From Anadara kagoshimensis (taxonomy: Eukaryota > Mollusca > Bivalvia > Arcoida > Arcidae), in assembly GCA_021292105.1 (NCBI GenBank), contig CM037871.1, positions 51,856,200 through 51,920,199 on the forward strand: a stretch of 64,000 nt of DNA. Reading direction: 5' to 3'. Below are positions 33,256 through 44,879 of this stretch, one piece after another (within the stretch, counting starts at the first letter, position 1; every line of letters starts with the position of its first letter). The notes under the pieces are model-generated. The model did not search any database, was not told the DNA's origin, and saw only the letters and a program-made list of their open reading frames with translations. The translations under genes and the position numbers were made by a program.

Positions 33256-33325
33256 TGTTATTGTCATATACCATTTTTTAAAATTTAATCATAAAAAACA
33301 TTTAAAAATGGTATATGGCATTATC
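33256..33325. repeat. Hairpin family P, copy 5
   Basis: 'attgtcatataccatttttt' pairs with 'aaaaatggtatatggcatta' around an AT-rich loop. Copied again in the second duplication unit. Confidence 0.85.
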
Positions 33326-34070
33326 GTAGTTATTTAACAATTTAGAGAGAATTAGAGATTTTCTCTGAAGTCCCATGGCTAAGGTGTTACGATAAAGCAA
33401 CGTGCTTAAACCAGTTCATGCCAAGGCCAGTCGATGACCGGACGATTAACTAAAACTGACCCGTCGTGGGAAGGTGGACAAAGTTGGGAGCAGCAAATAA
33501 AAAGGAGAGCTGCTAATTACCTGTTGTTTGTGTTAAAAGCAACTGTCATTTTTCATAAAGAGCGTGAGGATGTTATTGCACGTTGTATTTAGATATACAA
33601 ACATGCTTGTAACATAGGAGTAATTTAGGTGTGGATGGCCAGCAATAAACCCAATCTTATTTTTGAAATCTATATAAATAATTTATAACCACAATGAATA
33701 ATATTTATGTATTTTTGTTTCTCTGTTTCTCTTTTTATTTTTTCTGCTAACTGTTGCAATCTTTATTTAAAATTTGCGAACATGGTGTCTCGTAGATCAA
33801 TTGTTGTCAAATCAGTTTAAATGTTTCTGTTTGTTATATTGTACGAACGGAAGCGACCAGGCCAACTATTCAACTCCCACAATGTTATACATGGGATTGG
33901 GAACTGATTATTCAAAGAGACAGCAATTTAGAATAAACATTATTTTGTTCTAAAATTTATTCACATTTGGGTCACTTAATATACAAGTACCGGTAATCGT
34001 TTCAGCTTCAAATGGCATCGTGCACATGTTTGTAGCATTTTTTTAATAATTTCATGCAAAAGCATGCAAA

Positions 34071-34239
34071 ACTCAAGAAAAGAAAGAGTTGAGTTGAGAA
34101 ATGATGTTTAACGTCACAGTCAAGAATATCTCGCTATAGGCAAAGGTGCTGAAATTTTATCTGTGCGTTGCACTTCTGCTTTTGTGCTGATACATCAGGG
34201 TTCTTTATCGTACCAAGCCTACCGTGACAAGACACCTCG
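34071..34239 (-). mobile_element. SINE 3' domain fragment (duplication unit 2)
   Basis: The duplicate of 32961-33129, essentially unchanged. Confidence 0.75.
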
Positions 34240-34365
34240 ACTATTTTAAACAGGCAAATAAGATAAGTGATTGTTTTTGTTTCTTTGTCTATTGATATTG
34301 ACGGGTATGATAACACAGATGTTGATAGTTCCCTGTGTAGGCACGACTGTCTACCACGCAGTTAA

Positions 34366-34435
34366 TGTTATTGTCATATACCATTTTTTAAAATTTAATC
34401 ATAAAATACATTAAAAAATGGTATATGGCATTATC
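34366..34435. repeat. Hairpin family P, copy 6
   Basis: The duplicate of the hairpin at 33256-33325. The loop differs by two bases and one arm base is restored. Confidence 0.85.
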
Positions 34436-34678
34436 GTAGTTATTTAACAATTTAGAGAGAATTAGAGATTTTCTCTGAAGTCCCATGGTTAAGGTGTTAC
34501 GATAAAGAAACTCATTGAATTTTTATGTGAACGGGGCAGAGGCATGTAAACCCCAAGAACAGAAAGGGGCAAAAAAAATAAGGATTCCTTTTTGTTTATT
34601 GATATCCACGTGATTGATAACACGAATGTTGATAGTTTCTTGCGTATGCACGATTATATACCATGCTATTTTCACTAC

Positions 34679-34932
34679 CCGGTTTCACAATTATTCCTTA
34701 ACTAAGATTTTCCTTAAATAATTTCGTTATGTATCCAGAAATTTAAGGTGTCATTTTAAAAACCATGACCAGCTTATAAAAAATGTATTTAGTTTTGTCA
34801 AAAATGTTTATTTTTAGTTTGGCAAAATTGCTGAATTTAAGTGAAGGATTTTAGTTTGAAAAAGGTTTGTCAAAATCTGCTATATTTAAGATAAGGAAAA
34901 TCTTTGTTAAGGTATGTTTGTGAAACTGGTAC
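34679..34932. mobile_element. MITE family M3, copy b
   Basis: The left end is GGTTTCACAATTATTCCTTA then ACTAAGATTTTCC. The right end is 'ggaaaatctttgttaaggta' then 'tgtttgtgaaactggt'. About 250 bp. Confidence 0.8.
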
Positions 34933-35282
34933 CTGATGAATGATAAGAAGTCACATGCATGGTTAAGGTGTTACGGTAAAGAAGCTCATTAAAATTTTAT
35001 GTTCATTTTTGCACTTTTCTCGTTTATATAACAACCACAGATACATAATAAAAACCAAATTAATGATATAACTGTAAACACGAGAAAACAATAAATTCTA
35101 ACCTAATAAATCATCTGAAAGCAGTGATGATAAATGAAAGGTATTTTCATGAGGCATTAAACATTACTTGAGTATAAACAGCTGGTTGACTACGCTTCAG
35201 TGATGACGTTGGTCTACAGCAGTCATGCACATTTATAAGGGGATTGTGATGTACAAAAAATATAAAGTATATATTATTATGA

Positions 35283-35580
35283 TTTTCCCACCATCGAAGA
35301 TGGGGAATCATGTTGTTTTTGTTCTGTTTCTTCTTATTATTATTTCTTCTTAAGATTCTTCTATCAAGACCTACAATTCTGAAGCAGATCTCAAAAAGGC
35401 TCGATGGATTTAAATGAAATCTGGTAACAATTATCTGTTATCTTTGTAGATGTGCATAATATGATCATTTTCTTTATCTCGAAGATGGGTGTGTGTAAAT
35501 TGCTTAATTCAGTTTCAAACATATTCCTGCTCATTAAATACAAAGAGAGATAACTCTTACCGAATCTTCTTTTTTAAGGG
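35283..35580. mobile_element. Hairpin-headed repeat with pyrimidine microsatellite
   Basis: Starts with the hairpin TTCCCACCATC-gaa-GATGGGGAA, followed by 'ttgtttttgttctgtttctt' and (CTT/ATT)n. The same word order occurs at the head of the 9182 element. The 3' end is not defined; 'aagagagataactcttaccg' near 35540 may be close to it. Confidence 0.5.
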
Positions 35581-36440
35581 ACTTAAATCGTTCCCAGATT
35601 CAGAAATCTAAATTGGATAAATTAATTCTCAATTACACTGCATTAAATGGTTTAAAATATATCAATTTTTTATTAGCACTGTCAAACAAGTTAAAACCCT
35701 TTAAGAGGGACGTGATAAACAAATTTGTAAGAACATTTCACAGATTACATACAACTGTTATGTTCTCGATTTTGATAGGTCACAAAATAAGTAACGCAAA
35801 AATTGTTGGTCAAATGCTAATATTCATAAATAATTCAATATAAGCACATCTGTGACATATCTATTCAAATGCTGTTACTGATAATTATCAAAGAAAAGAG
35901 TATGTCTTATACAAAAATTATTTTCTTCAAGTGAATATTAATGTATTGATTTGATTGAATGGTAATTGAAACCCATATTCATGATTTGATTGAATCGGGA
36001 TTGAACCAAGTATTCATTGTGACTTAATGTGACAATCACACGACTTCTGTATCAGTACGCCTGACTGCCAAGGTCATACTTGTCAGTTACTGAAATTTGA
36101 TATATTGATTAAACGATAGCATGAAATTAAGATGTATATAAAGTGCGTGGCTTGTTTGTGATAATAACGATATTTATAAATGTCAAAAATTAATGGTGTA
36201 ATAGTAAATACATTTATACATATATAAATAAATGTACATTTCGAGGAAAAACTAGTCTTCTCAGTTTAGAAGAAGAGGTAAAGTTAGGGAGTTTTATTAA
36301 TTATATTATTTTTTATGCAATATTGTTTTACGCCCCATTCAAAATTCTTTTACTTATATCGAGACATACCAGATATCTTAAATAATATATAGTTTATGGA
36401 TAGTTGGGAATCATACGTAATTGGTATTCCAGTTACGTTC
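35581..36440. other. Intergenic, nothing recognised
   Basis: AT-rich. The 76-codon open frame at 35613-35843 has no recognisable domain. Confidence 0.4.
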
Positions 36441-36454
36441 TCTAGTTATTAATA

Positions 36455-36835
36455 TTGTTATTGCCACTGTTGTTGTTGTTGCTGCTGCTGTTTTTTGGGT
36501 TTTTTTTTGTTTCTGCTTTTTTTGCTGTTGCTGCTTTTTTGTTGTTGTTTTTGTTGCTGATGATGATGTTCTTGTTGTTGCTGCTGTTGTTGTTGCTACT
36601 GCTGCTGCCAGTTTTTTGTTGTTGCTGCTGCTGTTTGTTGTTGTTGTTGTTGCTGCTGCTGTTGCTGTTGTTGTTGTTGCTGCTGCTGTTGTTGCTGCTG
36701 CTGTTTTGTTGTTGTTGGTTTTTTTTTTGCTGCTGTTATTGCTGTTGTTACTGCTACTGTTGTTGTTGTTGACAATGCTGCGTTGTTGTTCTTCTTCTTG
36801 TTGTTTTTTCTATTATTTATTTTTTGGGGTTGTGC
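36455..36835. repeat. (TTG)n/(TGC)n compound microsatellite
   Basis: About 330 bases of TTG, CTG and TTTT runs. Leu/Val-rich plus-strand and Gln/Thr-rich minus-strand frames over it are artefacts of the triplet repeat. Confidence 0.9.
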
Positions 36836-36839
36836 GTTG

Positions 36840-39205
36840 ATTGGTTTTATACCACAACCAAGGTAAAAGGTGTTTAGTTTTTGGTAACTGACGAAATCAG
36901 ACCGCGCAAAACAAAAGATATAATTGAACGACACAAATCAACTATCATAACTACAGTAGAATTAAACAAAATGTTAAACTATAAGCAAGACCAGGACTAC
37001 GTCATAGATGACGCTCCTTATTCTTTTAACAAATTAAAAAGTTTCCTTTACCTTTATCTATTTAGTAAAAGCAATTTGAATTTTCATTATAATAAATTAA
37101 ATGCATTAAAAGCAAAAGAAAGAAAGAACATGATGCCTTTGAATGCATTATTTCTAAAAAAAAAAAAAAAAAAAAAAAACCAAGACAACCACGTGACAGT
37201 AGCATCAATAGAATTATTATTTTTCCACGAGAGTTTTATATCCGTTAATAGTTGTTAATACGAAGTATGAAATGATCTTGTCAAATTAATTTCAATAGAA
37301 CAGTTTGGGTGCTAGCATATCATAAACCGAAGGTCATATTTATTTCATCATGTAGTAAAAGATGTACAATTTTCTAGAAATTTGATCCACATCAATTTAT
37401 GATATATTTCATATTTTTATGAATAAGGCCACGCTAGTTATTTCTTTCTTAAGCGTAAACCCACCAGTTCTTCAAAAATCTAACTTCCTATCAGCTAGAA
37501 ACACGAAGCAAAAATTTTAAAAAATGAACGTCTTATGTTTAAAAAAACCATGGAGCTTGAAATTTTAAAACAGTTTAAAAATGTACACATGGCATTAACA
37601 ATATTTATGTTAAATCAAGTATAAAACATGGTGAAAACCAAATTGTAATTTTAAGAAAAACAAATTTAAAATCTAAAATCTAAAATAAAAAACCTTAAAA
37701 TCATCGATACCCACCCCCCCCCCCCAAAAAAAAATACAGAATAAATTCAATATAAAAATCATTTTGATGTTTCTTGTTTGACGTCCAAAAACCCTATCCG
37801 CCAGCGGATGCTTAACAAAGAAAACCCTAGCATGGCCTAAGTGTATGAATGAAATAAACATGTATCAATAAACAAAGAGATTCCTGCTAACCGTCATTAA
37901 TAATTTTTTGACAGCCTATTAATCTATCAGAAAATTGATATTTTGCTTTAAATTTATGCAAAATTTTAAGATGATCAATTTGTAAAACACCTGTTTAGAT
38001 TAAAGTGATTTGAGAATTATAAAAATATAAATCATAATTAAATTGACACATTTTTTAACAAAAACGTACAATTTTAAGACCATTATTTTACTTATATGTA
38101 TGCGTTTTAACGTTTCACACAATTAAAATCTTATTGACATCGTAAACGTCACATAAATTGGACCGCCTGATCTTTTGAAGATAACAGCTTGTTTTCATTA
38201 ACACCTTCCGTGTTTAAGTTTTATAGAAAATAAATTTATAGATGTTTTAGGGAAAATAAAAATTTCATAATATATTGCTTTAACTGAACATAATAGGCAC
38301 ATAATGCGAATCACATTCGACAGACCCTGCAGTAAGAAAGTTTGTTTGTTTGCCGTAGTCGGTAGTTTTCTCCAGGTACACTCCGGTTTCCTCTACCATC
38401 ACAGGATTAATTCCACCACTATAAACATGCGAGTAAAAACCTTGACTACTGCTAAAACGTCATTACAATCAAAGCCTAAGTCGTCGGTTATGTTGACTTG
38501 AGTGTATTGTTAAAATAGACATGTTGTACTTTACACAATTTTATATTTATAGTAATTAATTTCAAGAATTCTTAAACAACAAATCGGTAGCAGATAAAAT
38601 TGGCATCACGCACTTTGACATAGGAATGTCTCAGTGAGTCGTCCACAATAATATGACGTCAATGAAAGCAAATTCTTCATACTAAAATAACAGAAGAGGT
38701 CTAACCAATCAAAACGCTTGACACAAATGAAGTTACAACCAAACTCACCGACCAAAATACTTGAAACAAAGGAAAATTAAAGAGGTATGGCGGGTTTGAT
38801 GAGATTTTGTCCTAAATGGACCGTTTTGGTTTTTGAAAATAAAAGTCTAAATATTCTTGCACTTAAATAAAAAAGCAGCAGTATTTTATGTGGACTTTCA
38901 GATTTTGGCTCGAACAAAGGTCTATTTTACTTGTATTTTTCTTAATACGCTAATCTTTGTGCTATATTATCCTAAAATATGAAAAATTAGCGGGGTTTCT
39001 CGTCTTTGATAATTATTATCAAAGTGTTCTCCTCGGAAGACCATTTTTTACGTTGTTGTTTCTGAAAATATTTTCAAAATGCAATCATTACGAGTTTTCA
39101 AAAAATTGGTCCTCTTAGGAGAAAGCGGTCAATTTTTGAAAATTAGGGAAAATTAAAACTGACCATTGCACATATAACTAATGTTCCATTTTAACACGGC
39201 TGGCA
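36840..39205. other. Intergenic with a poly(A) tract (37156-37179)
   Basis: No gene is recognised. Contains a 24-base A run and, at 38366-38405, 'caggtacactccggtttcct', a fragment of a dispersed invertebrate repeat. The left arm of a widely spaced 23-bp inverted repeat is at 38778-38800. Confidence 0.45.
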
Positions 39206-39212
39206 GTAATTG

Positions 39213-39286
39213 CTGTGGTTAGCTCAGTGGGTAGCGAGGACGCTTTGCAACCTGTACGGCATGGGTTCAAATCCCATCCTGATATC
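39213..39286 (+). mobile_element. tRNA-like pol III head (decayed tRNA or SINE head)
   Basis: The A box TTAGCTCAGTGGGTAGCG and B box GGTTCAAATCCC are well spaced. The T arm ATGGG-TTCAAAT-CCCAT is perfect and the putative anticodon loop reads TTTGCAA. The anticodon stem does not pair, so this is a tRNA-derived repeat head rather than a functional tRNA. It ends five bases before the next element. Confidence 0.6.
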
Positions 39287-39291
39287 TTTTT

Positions 39292-41767
39292 AGCTCACCT
39301 GGCCTAAAGGCCATGTGAGCTTTTGCCATCACTCGGCGTCCGTCGTCCGTCAGTCCGTCCGTCAGTCTGTCTGTCAGTCCGTCAGTCAGTCAGTCCGTCT
39401 GTAAACTTTTAACATTTTGGCTATCTCCTCTGAAACCCCTGAACCAATTTTAACCAAACTTTACAGGAATGATGTATGGAAGGTCCTTTACTTAGATTGC
39501 CGAAATTTTTTTGATCCGCCAAAAAAGATGGCTGCCAGCGCAAAAGATAGTTTAACATTGGACCCTATGGGAAAAATGCATTGTTGACTATTTTCTCAGA
39601 AATGACTGAAGCAAATTGAACCAAACTTTACAGGAATGGTGTAAGGAAGGTCCTTTACTTAGTTTGCGAAAATTTTTCTGATCCGTCAAAAAACATGGCC
39701 GCCAACACAGAAGATAGTTTAACATTGGACCCTATGGGAAAAGCATATATTTGCTATCTTCTTTGAAACCGCTGAGCCAAAAAAGATGGCTGCCAGCGCA
39801 AAAGACAGTTTAACATTGGACCCTATGGGAAAAATGCATTGTCGACTATTTTCTCAGAAATGACTGAAGCAAATTGAACCAAACTTTACAGGAATAATGT
39901 ATGCAAGGTCATTTACTAAGATTGCCTAAATTTTTCTGATCTGTCAAAAAACATGGCCGCCAGCGCAGAAGATAGTTTAACATTGGGCCCTATGGGAAAA
40001 CGCACATTTTGGCTATCTCCTCTGAAACGACTGAAGCTAATTCAATTAAACTTTACAGGAGTATTGTATGGAAGGTCTTTTGCAAAGATTGCCGAAATTT
40101 TTCTAATCTGCCTAAAAATATGGCTGCCAGCCGGGAACATAGTTTAACATTGGACCCTATGGGAAAATTACATTTTGGCTATCTCCTCTGAAACTATTAA
40201 AGCAAACTTAACCAAACTTTAGAGGAATGATGTATTGCAGGTCCTTTACATAGATTGCCAATTTTTTTCTGATTGACCAAAAAACATGGCTGCCAGAGCA
40301 AAAGGTAGTTTAACATGGGACCCTATGGGAAAAACACATTTTGGCTATCTCCTCAGAAATGACTGAAGCAAATTTAACCAAACTTTACAGAAATGATGTA
40401 TAGAAGGTCCTTTGCTTAGATTGCCAAAATTTTTCTGATCCACCAAAAAACATGGCCGCCAGCGCAGAAGATAGTTTAACATTGGACCCTAAGGGAAAAG
40501 CATATATATGCTATTTCTTCTGAAGCTTGGGAAGCAAATTGAAGCAAACTTTACAGGAATGATGTATAGAAGGTCCTTTACATAGATTGCCAAAATTTTC
40601 CTGATTGGCCAAAAACATGGCTGCCAGCACAGAAGGTAGTTTAACATTGGACCCTATGGGAAAAACATTTTTGACTATGTCCTCAGAAATGACTGAAGCA
40701 AATTGAACCAAACTTTACAGGAATGATGTATAGAAGGTCCTTTACTTAAATTGCCAAAATTTTTCTGATCCGCCAAAAAACATGGCCGCCAGGGCAGAAG
40801 ATAGTTTAACATTGGACCCTATGGGAAAAAGCATTTTTGACTATGTCCTCAGAAATGACTGAAGCAAATTGAACCAAACTTTACAGGAATGATGTATTGA
40901 AGGTCCTTTACATAGATTGCCAAAATTTTTCTGATCCGCCAAAAAACATGGCTGCCAGCGGAGAACATAGTTTCACATTGGACCCTATGGGAAAAGCATA
41001 TATATGCTATCTCCTCTGAAGCTAGTGAAGCAAATTAAACCAAACTTTACAGGAATGATGTATAGAAGGTCCTTTACATAGATTGCCAAAATTTTCCTGA
41101 TCTGCCATAAAACATGGCTGCCAGTGGAGAAACATTGTTTCACATTGGACCCTATGGGAAAAGCATATATTTGCTATTTCCTTTGAAGCTACTAAAGCAA
41201 ATTGAATCAAACTTTACAGGAATGATGTATGGATGGTTCTTTACTTAGATTGTGGATATTTTTTTGATCCGCCAAAACAGATGGCTGCCAGCACAGAACA
41301 TAGTTTAACCCTATGGAAATAGCATATATTTGCTATCTCCTCTAAAGCTACTGAAGCAAATTGAACCAAACTTTATGGGAATGATGTATGGAAGGTCCTT
41401 TACTTAGATTGACAAATTCAAATTGCCCGTTTCATTTACAATAAATGCAAAACACTTTCAAAATCTTGGAAGCTGAAATTTCATTGGACAATAAATGTTA
41501 CAACAATGGCTCATTCACATATGCCCCTAAACGGGGTTTCCTCAGATCTCCCACTCCGCGCCTATATCAAAAATAGGGGAGCAAGTGAGAGATGTGATTT
41601 TAATCAGATTGAAAAAACTGTGAATGGTACATATAGTTCTACAGTGATTTCCTTAGCCATTCTGTCTGATATAAACAGTGCATTTTTTCATCACTGGAAT
41701 ACAAATTTGCTTTAAAAGCATTTTAGTCAGGTGAGCCATACAGGCTCAGCCACACTGAGCCTCTGGT
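39292..41767. mobile_element. Hairpin-bounded element with internal 165-bp array
   Basis: Begins with the stem-loop AGCTCACCTGGCC-taaa-GGCCATGTGAGCT, then (CCGT/CAGT)n. It ends 'agtcaggtgagccatacagg' followed by the hairpin GGCTCAG-ccaca-CTGAGCC and 'tctggtt'. I recognise this head and tail as a very common bivalve repeat of uncertain class. No transposase is present. The short ATG-started frames inside are not genes. Confidence 0.75.
39430..41420. repeat. About 12-unit, 165-bp tandem array
   Basis: The marker 'ggaccctatgggaaaa' recurs near 39560, 39729, 39819, 39987, 40153, 40318, 40487, 40652, 40817, 40982, 41150 and, shortened, 41300. Each unit also holds 'gaaccaaactttacaggaat', 'ggaaggtcctttacttagat' and 'aaaaaacatggctgccagc'. 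One unit is shortened to 90 bp. Neighbouring units are highly similar, so the array is young. Confidence 0.95.
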
Positions 41768-42495
41768 TATTTATTCTTCTTCTTATTATTATTTTTTTTT
41801 CTTTATTAAATACTATTATTAAATTTTTCCTTTACAAATATTAGTTTTTAAAAATGAGCATTATTTTCTTTCAAAACACTACTAGCAGATCAAGTCAGGT
41901 TACATTTTTATACAATAAATCCACACACATCACCCGTGAATTCTTAGTGAACCATGATGTAAGTTAGTACTTTATTGTTTAAGTTTTTCTGTTTAATGTA
42001 TAAAGATGAAAGATGAAGATTATGGATGTTAAGGTTTGTTAAATATCTTCGGCTCTTTAAGGAAAAACAAGTTTACAAAACCGAAGCGCTTGTTTTTCAT
42101 AGACCTGGTCTAATTATAGAACACGAAATCCTCAGGTGTCTAAAAATACATCGTTGTACGTCATTCATTCATTCAAGCAGGGGGCAATGTGAAAAGCGCC
42201 TATCAAACCCGCCATACCTCTTTACCAAAATAACCGAAAAGGTGCAATCAACCAAAAAGCTTGAAACATGGCCAGTGGAATTATGTTGAAATGATGTTAT
42301 TGGTCAATTGTTAGAACCATTATCATTATCAGATGTATTTCTGACCTTACCTGATTAATACGGTGGAACAAAAGTGACATGAAATATATTTTATATTACG
42401 ACATAAAGTAATAGCTAATCGTGCGTACGTGTAAGCTTTTACGTGCGCAGACAATAGCTTGTACATCCGCACGTAATATTATAGAGTTATTTAAT
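41768..42495. other. Intergenic; right arm of the 23-bp inverted repeat at 42202-42224
   Basis: (CTT)/(ATT) tract at 41772-41800, then AT-rich sequence. The arm at 42202-42224 is a perfect complement to 38778-38800. No gene is seen. Confidence 0.45.
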
Positions 42496-42496
42496 T

Positions 42497-42557
42497 GCTG
42501 TCATATTCCTTTTTTAAATGTATTTTATAGTTAAATTCAAAAAATGGTATATGGCAT
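42497..42557. repeat. Hairpin family P, copy 7
   Basis: 'gctgtcatattccttttttaa' pairs with 'ttcaaaaaatggtatatggc' around 'atgtattttatagttaa'. The left arm has diverged. Confidence 0.75.
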
Positions 42558-42560
42558 TGT

Positions 42561-42650
42561 TATTGTGAAATATTGTCCCGAGTTGGCTCGACAATTGCAC
42601 GAGTTTGCGAGTGCAAATTTTGAGTCAACGAGGGACAATATTTCACAATA
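42561..42650. repeat. 90-bp hairpin with a 19-bp perfect stem
   Basis: TATTGTGAAATATTGTCCC at 42561-42579 is mirrored exactly at 42632-42650. A second inner stem (AATTGCAC..GTGCAAATT) stacks inside it. It lies 3 bases from P copy 7. Confidence 0.85.
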
Positions 42651-42659
42651 GCAGTTCAA

Positions 42660-43180
42660 AAACCCTTTTATTATATAGCAAAATAAATTCCGTCGTTTGC
42701 TTCCCACTAGTATTTCATCTAAAATACCATTTTGTCGCACAATACATAAATATTGCACTTGTTTTTGGTATACGGATACAAGAAATAGTGCAATATGACA
42801 ACAACACAGCATTGACGTTTTCAGTCATGTTACAACAATTGCATGATATCATAAACGGCAGCGTCTGGTGACAAGACGTGAAATATGAAAAAAAAAATGA
42901 TTCTGGAAACCTCGGACTGGAACAAAGTTTATAAATATTGGTATTTATTGCACCTTAACAAAGTTTAATCTGGATTTGTCGTTTAATTTCTATGCGAAGC
43001 ATTTATTTCTATGTAATAAAATATATATTGCATGTCACGTCTGTGCCACCGTAGATTAGCACTTCAGAATCCTGATGTTACGTACGTGATACTTGAAAAC
43101 GACTACGTAGATACTGTACACAGTTATTATTATCATGTACTCTGATAGTGCAAATCGAAGTTCACGTATAAAATTGTATA
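42660..43180. other. Intergenic, nothing recognised
   Basis: No supported feature. Confidence 0.4.
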
Positions 43181-43187
43181 ATTTCAC

Positions 43188-43310
43188 AAGTGGCGGGTGT
43201 TGCTAGCTTAACAGGGGTGCTTGCCCATCTGGAGCACCTGGTCTCACTTCCCTGAACACCTCAAAATTTACAAAATTATTAAGATTTCAAATTTCCTGAA
43301 GTTATTTTAA
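43188..43310 (-). repeat. Repeat family X, copy 6 (partial)
   Basis: 'tggcgggtgttgctagctta' + 'acaggggtgctt' and 'agcacctggtctcacttccc' match the X core in reverse. Confidence 0.7.
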
Positions 43311-43959
43311 GGAAAGTATTGCGGATAGGGGGCCTTGCATTCCAGTATAGGGTTGAACAGCAATCGAAATTCTTGCATAAAGAATCAAAACCCATTGATT
43401 ATAAAAAAAAGTAATTACTCTAATTTCGCAAGATTTGTAATCGTATACGTCAGTAACTAATCCGTATTCAAAGTCATTTGTTTCGTTTTGTAAATGAGTT
43501 AACAACGTATATGCATTTTTTGAAAAGACAGATTTGTCACGTTCAAAGATGGTATTTACAGGTCTGTTTTTCACGATATTCACATCTATCACCAAAATCT
43601 GCTGTTATAAAGCCATTTAAATACTCCATCACCATGACAAAAATTTCCTTTGATGGATTACAATAATATTTCTATTACTATTAGATCGATTTACTTGATA
43701 TAGGCAAACAACATTGATCTGTCCGCTCGACCTTTATTTCAATATTTACTACGGGCAAGTACATTTATCTACATGGACAAGTACATAATTAAAACATTAC
43801 TATATTCAGAGTAAGCTGCCTAAGTTCATATTCGTCATTAAAATAATATTATTTATTATAATACATTATAAAGTAATAGAATTTATTTCAGTGTAAATTT
43901 CCATGATTCATTGGAAATTATTCAAAAAAGTAAATTCGTGTGAAAAAACTCTTGTACAT

Positions 43960-44225
43960 ACTTCGCAATCATCTCTTAACTAAGATTTTGTTAAACTTGC
44001 ATGTAGTAAATTTGAAATGAAAATGATGGTAGTTTTGTTTTAGAGTAATCAAAAATGTTAGGTGTCCTTTTGAAAATCTCACCTAGCTTATAGCATTTGT
44101 AGTTAGTTTTTCTAACAGCTCCAAGAAAGATTGGAAAAAACAAGATTTTTAAGTTGTTGTAAATTAAACAAAAAATCTTGTAATTTTAGAAATGATTGAG
44201 AAGTTGGGATCAGAGTTATAGTCAA
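43960..44225. mobile_element. MITE family M3, diverged copy
   Basis: The left end 'tcgcaatcatctcttaacta' + 'agattttgttaaactt' matches M3. The right end is degraded ('aaatgattgagaagttggga'). Confidence 0.55.
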
Positions 44226-44524
44226 TAATGTAAACCAGTTTTGCGTACAACTAATATTACAAGCAGGTTGATCTTGACTTAAGAAAGACAATGTCACAAT
44301 ATCAAAGTGACCCTAGGAAATGTCATAATCCATATGATTGGTTGTACAATAATCAAGATTTGTTGTTATACAGAGACAGAGGTATTATATTATATAACAT
44401 GTTTGTATCTGACAGCCTAATTTGTTTCTTTATTTGTGTTACACTATTATTACTAAATTGTTACCCAACTTATAGCTGTAAACACAAAACAACTATAAAT
44501 CGCCTTCAATCATAGGAACATAGA

Positions 44525-44870
44525 AAGTTTTAATGACCGTCATATCAATATTGTGGATAAGTATCGGGTCTCTGTATCCAAAATCATTATTGATATGCTG
44601 GTATTTGAGGTCCCATAGTTCCATGTTCCTTTCATTTTTTTCATTTTGATTTTCACACCTGGCGGGTGTAGCTATAGCTAGTTAGGCAAGAGGTGCTTAT
44701 CCTTCCGGAGCATCTGGTCGTTCTTCCGGAGCATCTGGCCGTTCCTCCGGAGCATCTGGTCGTCTCACTTCCCTGATGAAACTTCATGTGTTCAACTAAA
44801 CTTGTCGCTTTACAGTAATTTTACTTCGTTTTTTTTAGATTGTAATTTGAACATGGATCAGTATGTATGT
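44525..44870 (-). repeat. Repeat family X, copy 7 (full length) with a 21-bp triplication
   Basis: Reads in reverse from 'gatccatgttcaaattacaa' at the right to 'caatattgatatgacggtca' at the left. The core motif 'ttccggagcatctggtcgttc' is present three times in tandem at 44703-44766, unlike the other copies. Confidence 0.85.
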
Positions 44871-44879
44871 TGTTTATTA

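Larger units (their letters stand above)
32257..34507. repeat. Recent ~1.1-kb tandem duplication
   Basis: Unit 1 (32257-33396) and unit 2 (33397-34507) both start 'gcaacgtgcttaaaccagtt' and end 'aaggtgttacgataaag'. Unit 2 is about 30 bp shorter because of a few small deletions. Long stretches are identical, including a 183-base segment at 33024-33206 and 34134-34316. A third, diverged partial copy of the distal part follows at about 34508-34680. No gene is carried. Confidence 0.95.

Noticed and set aside
36421..36840. Leu/Val-rich and poly-Gln reading frames
   Set aside because: They are translations of a TTG/TGC microsatellite in three frames, with no gene context.
39213..39286. Functional tRNA with TGC anticodon
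   Set aside because: The T arm is good, but the anticodon stem does not pair and the acceptor stem is not closed.
39953..41210. Several 60-66-codon frames in the 165-bp array
   Set aside because: The same repeat unit is read in different frames. No consistent frame runs across units.
39292..41767. Helitron, based on the 3' hairpin followed by CTGG
   Set aside because: The hairpin runs almost directly into the CTGG, the start is not the usual TC terminus, and related bivalve copies I recall end differently.
42537..42871. Opposed 90-codon frames
   Set aside because: They overlap hairpin DNA on both strands and have no domain resemblance.
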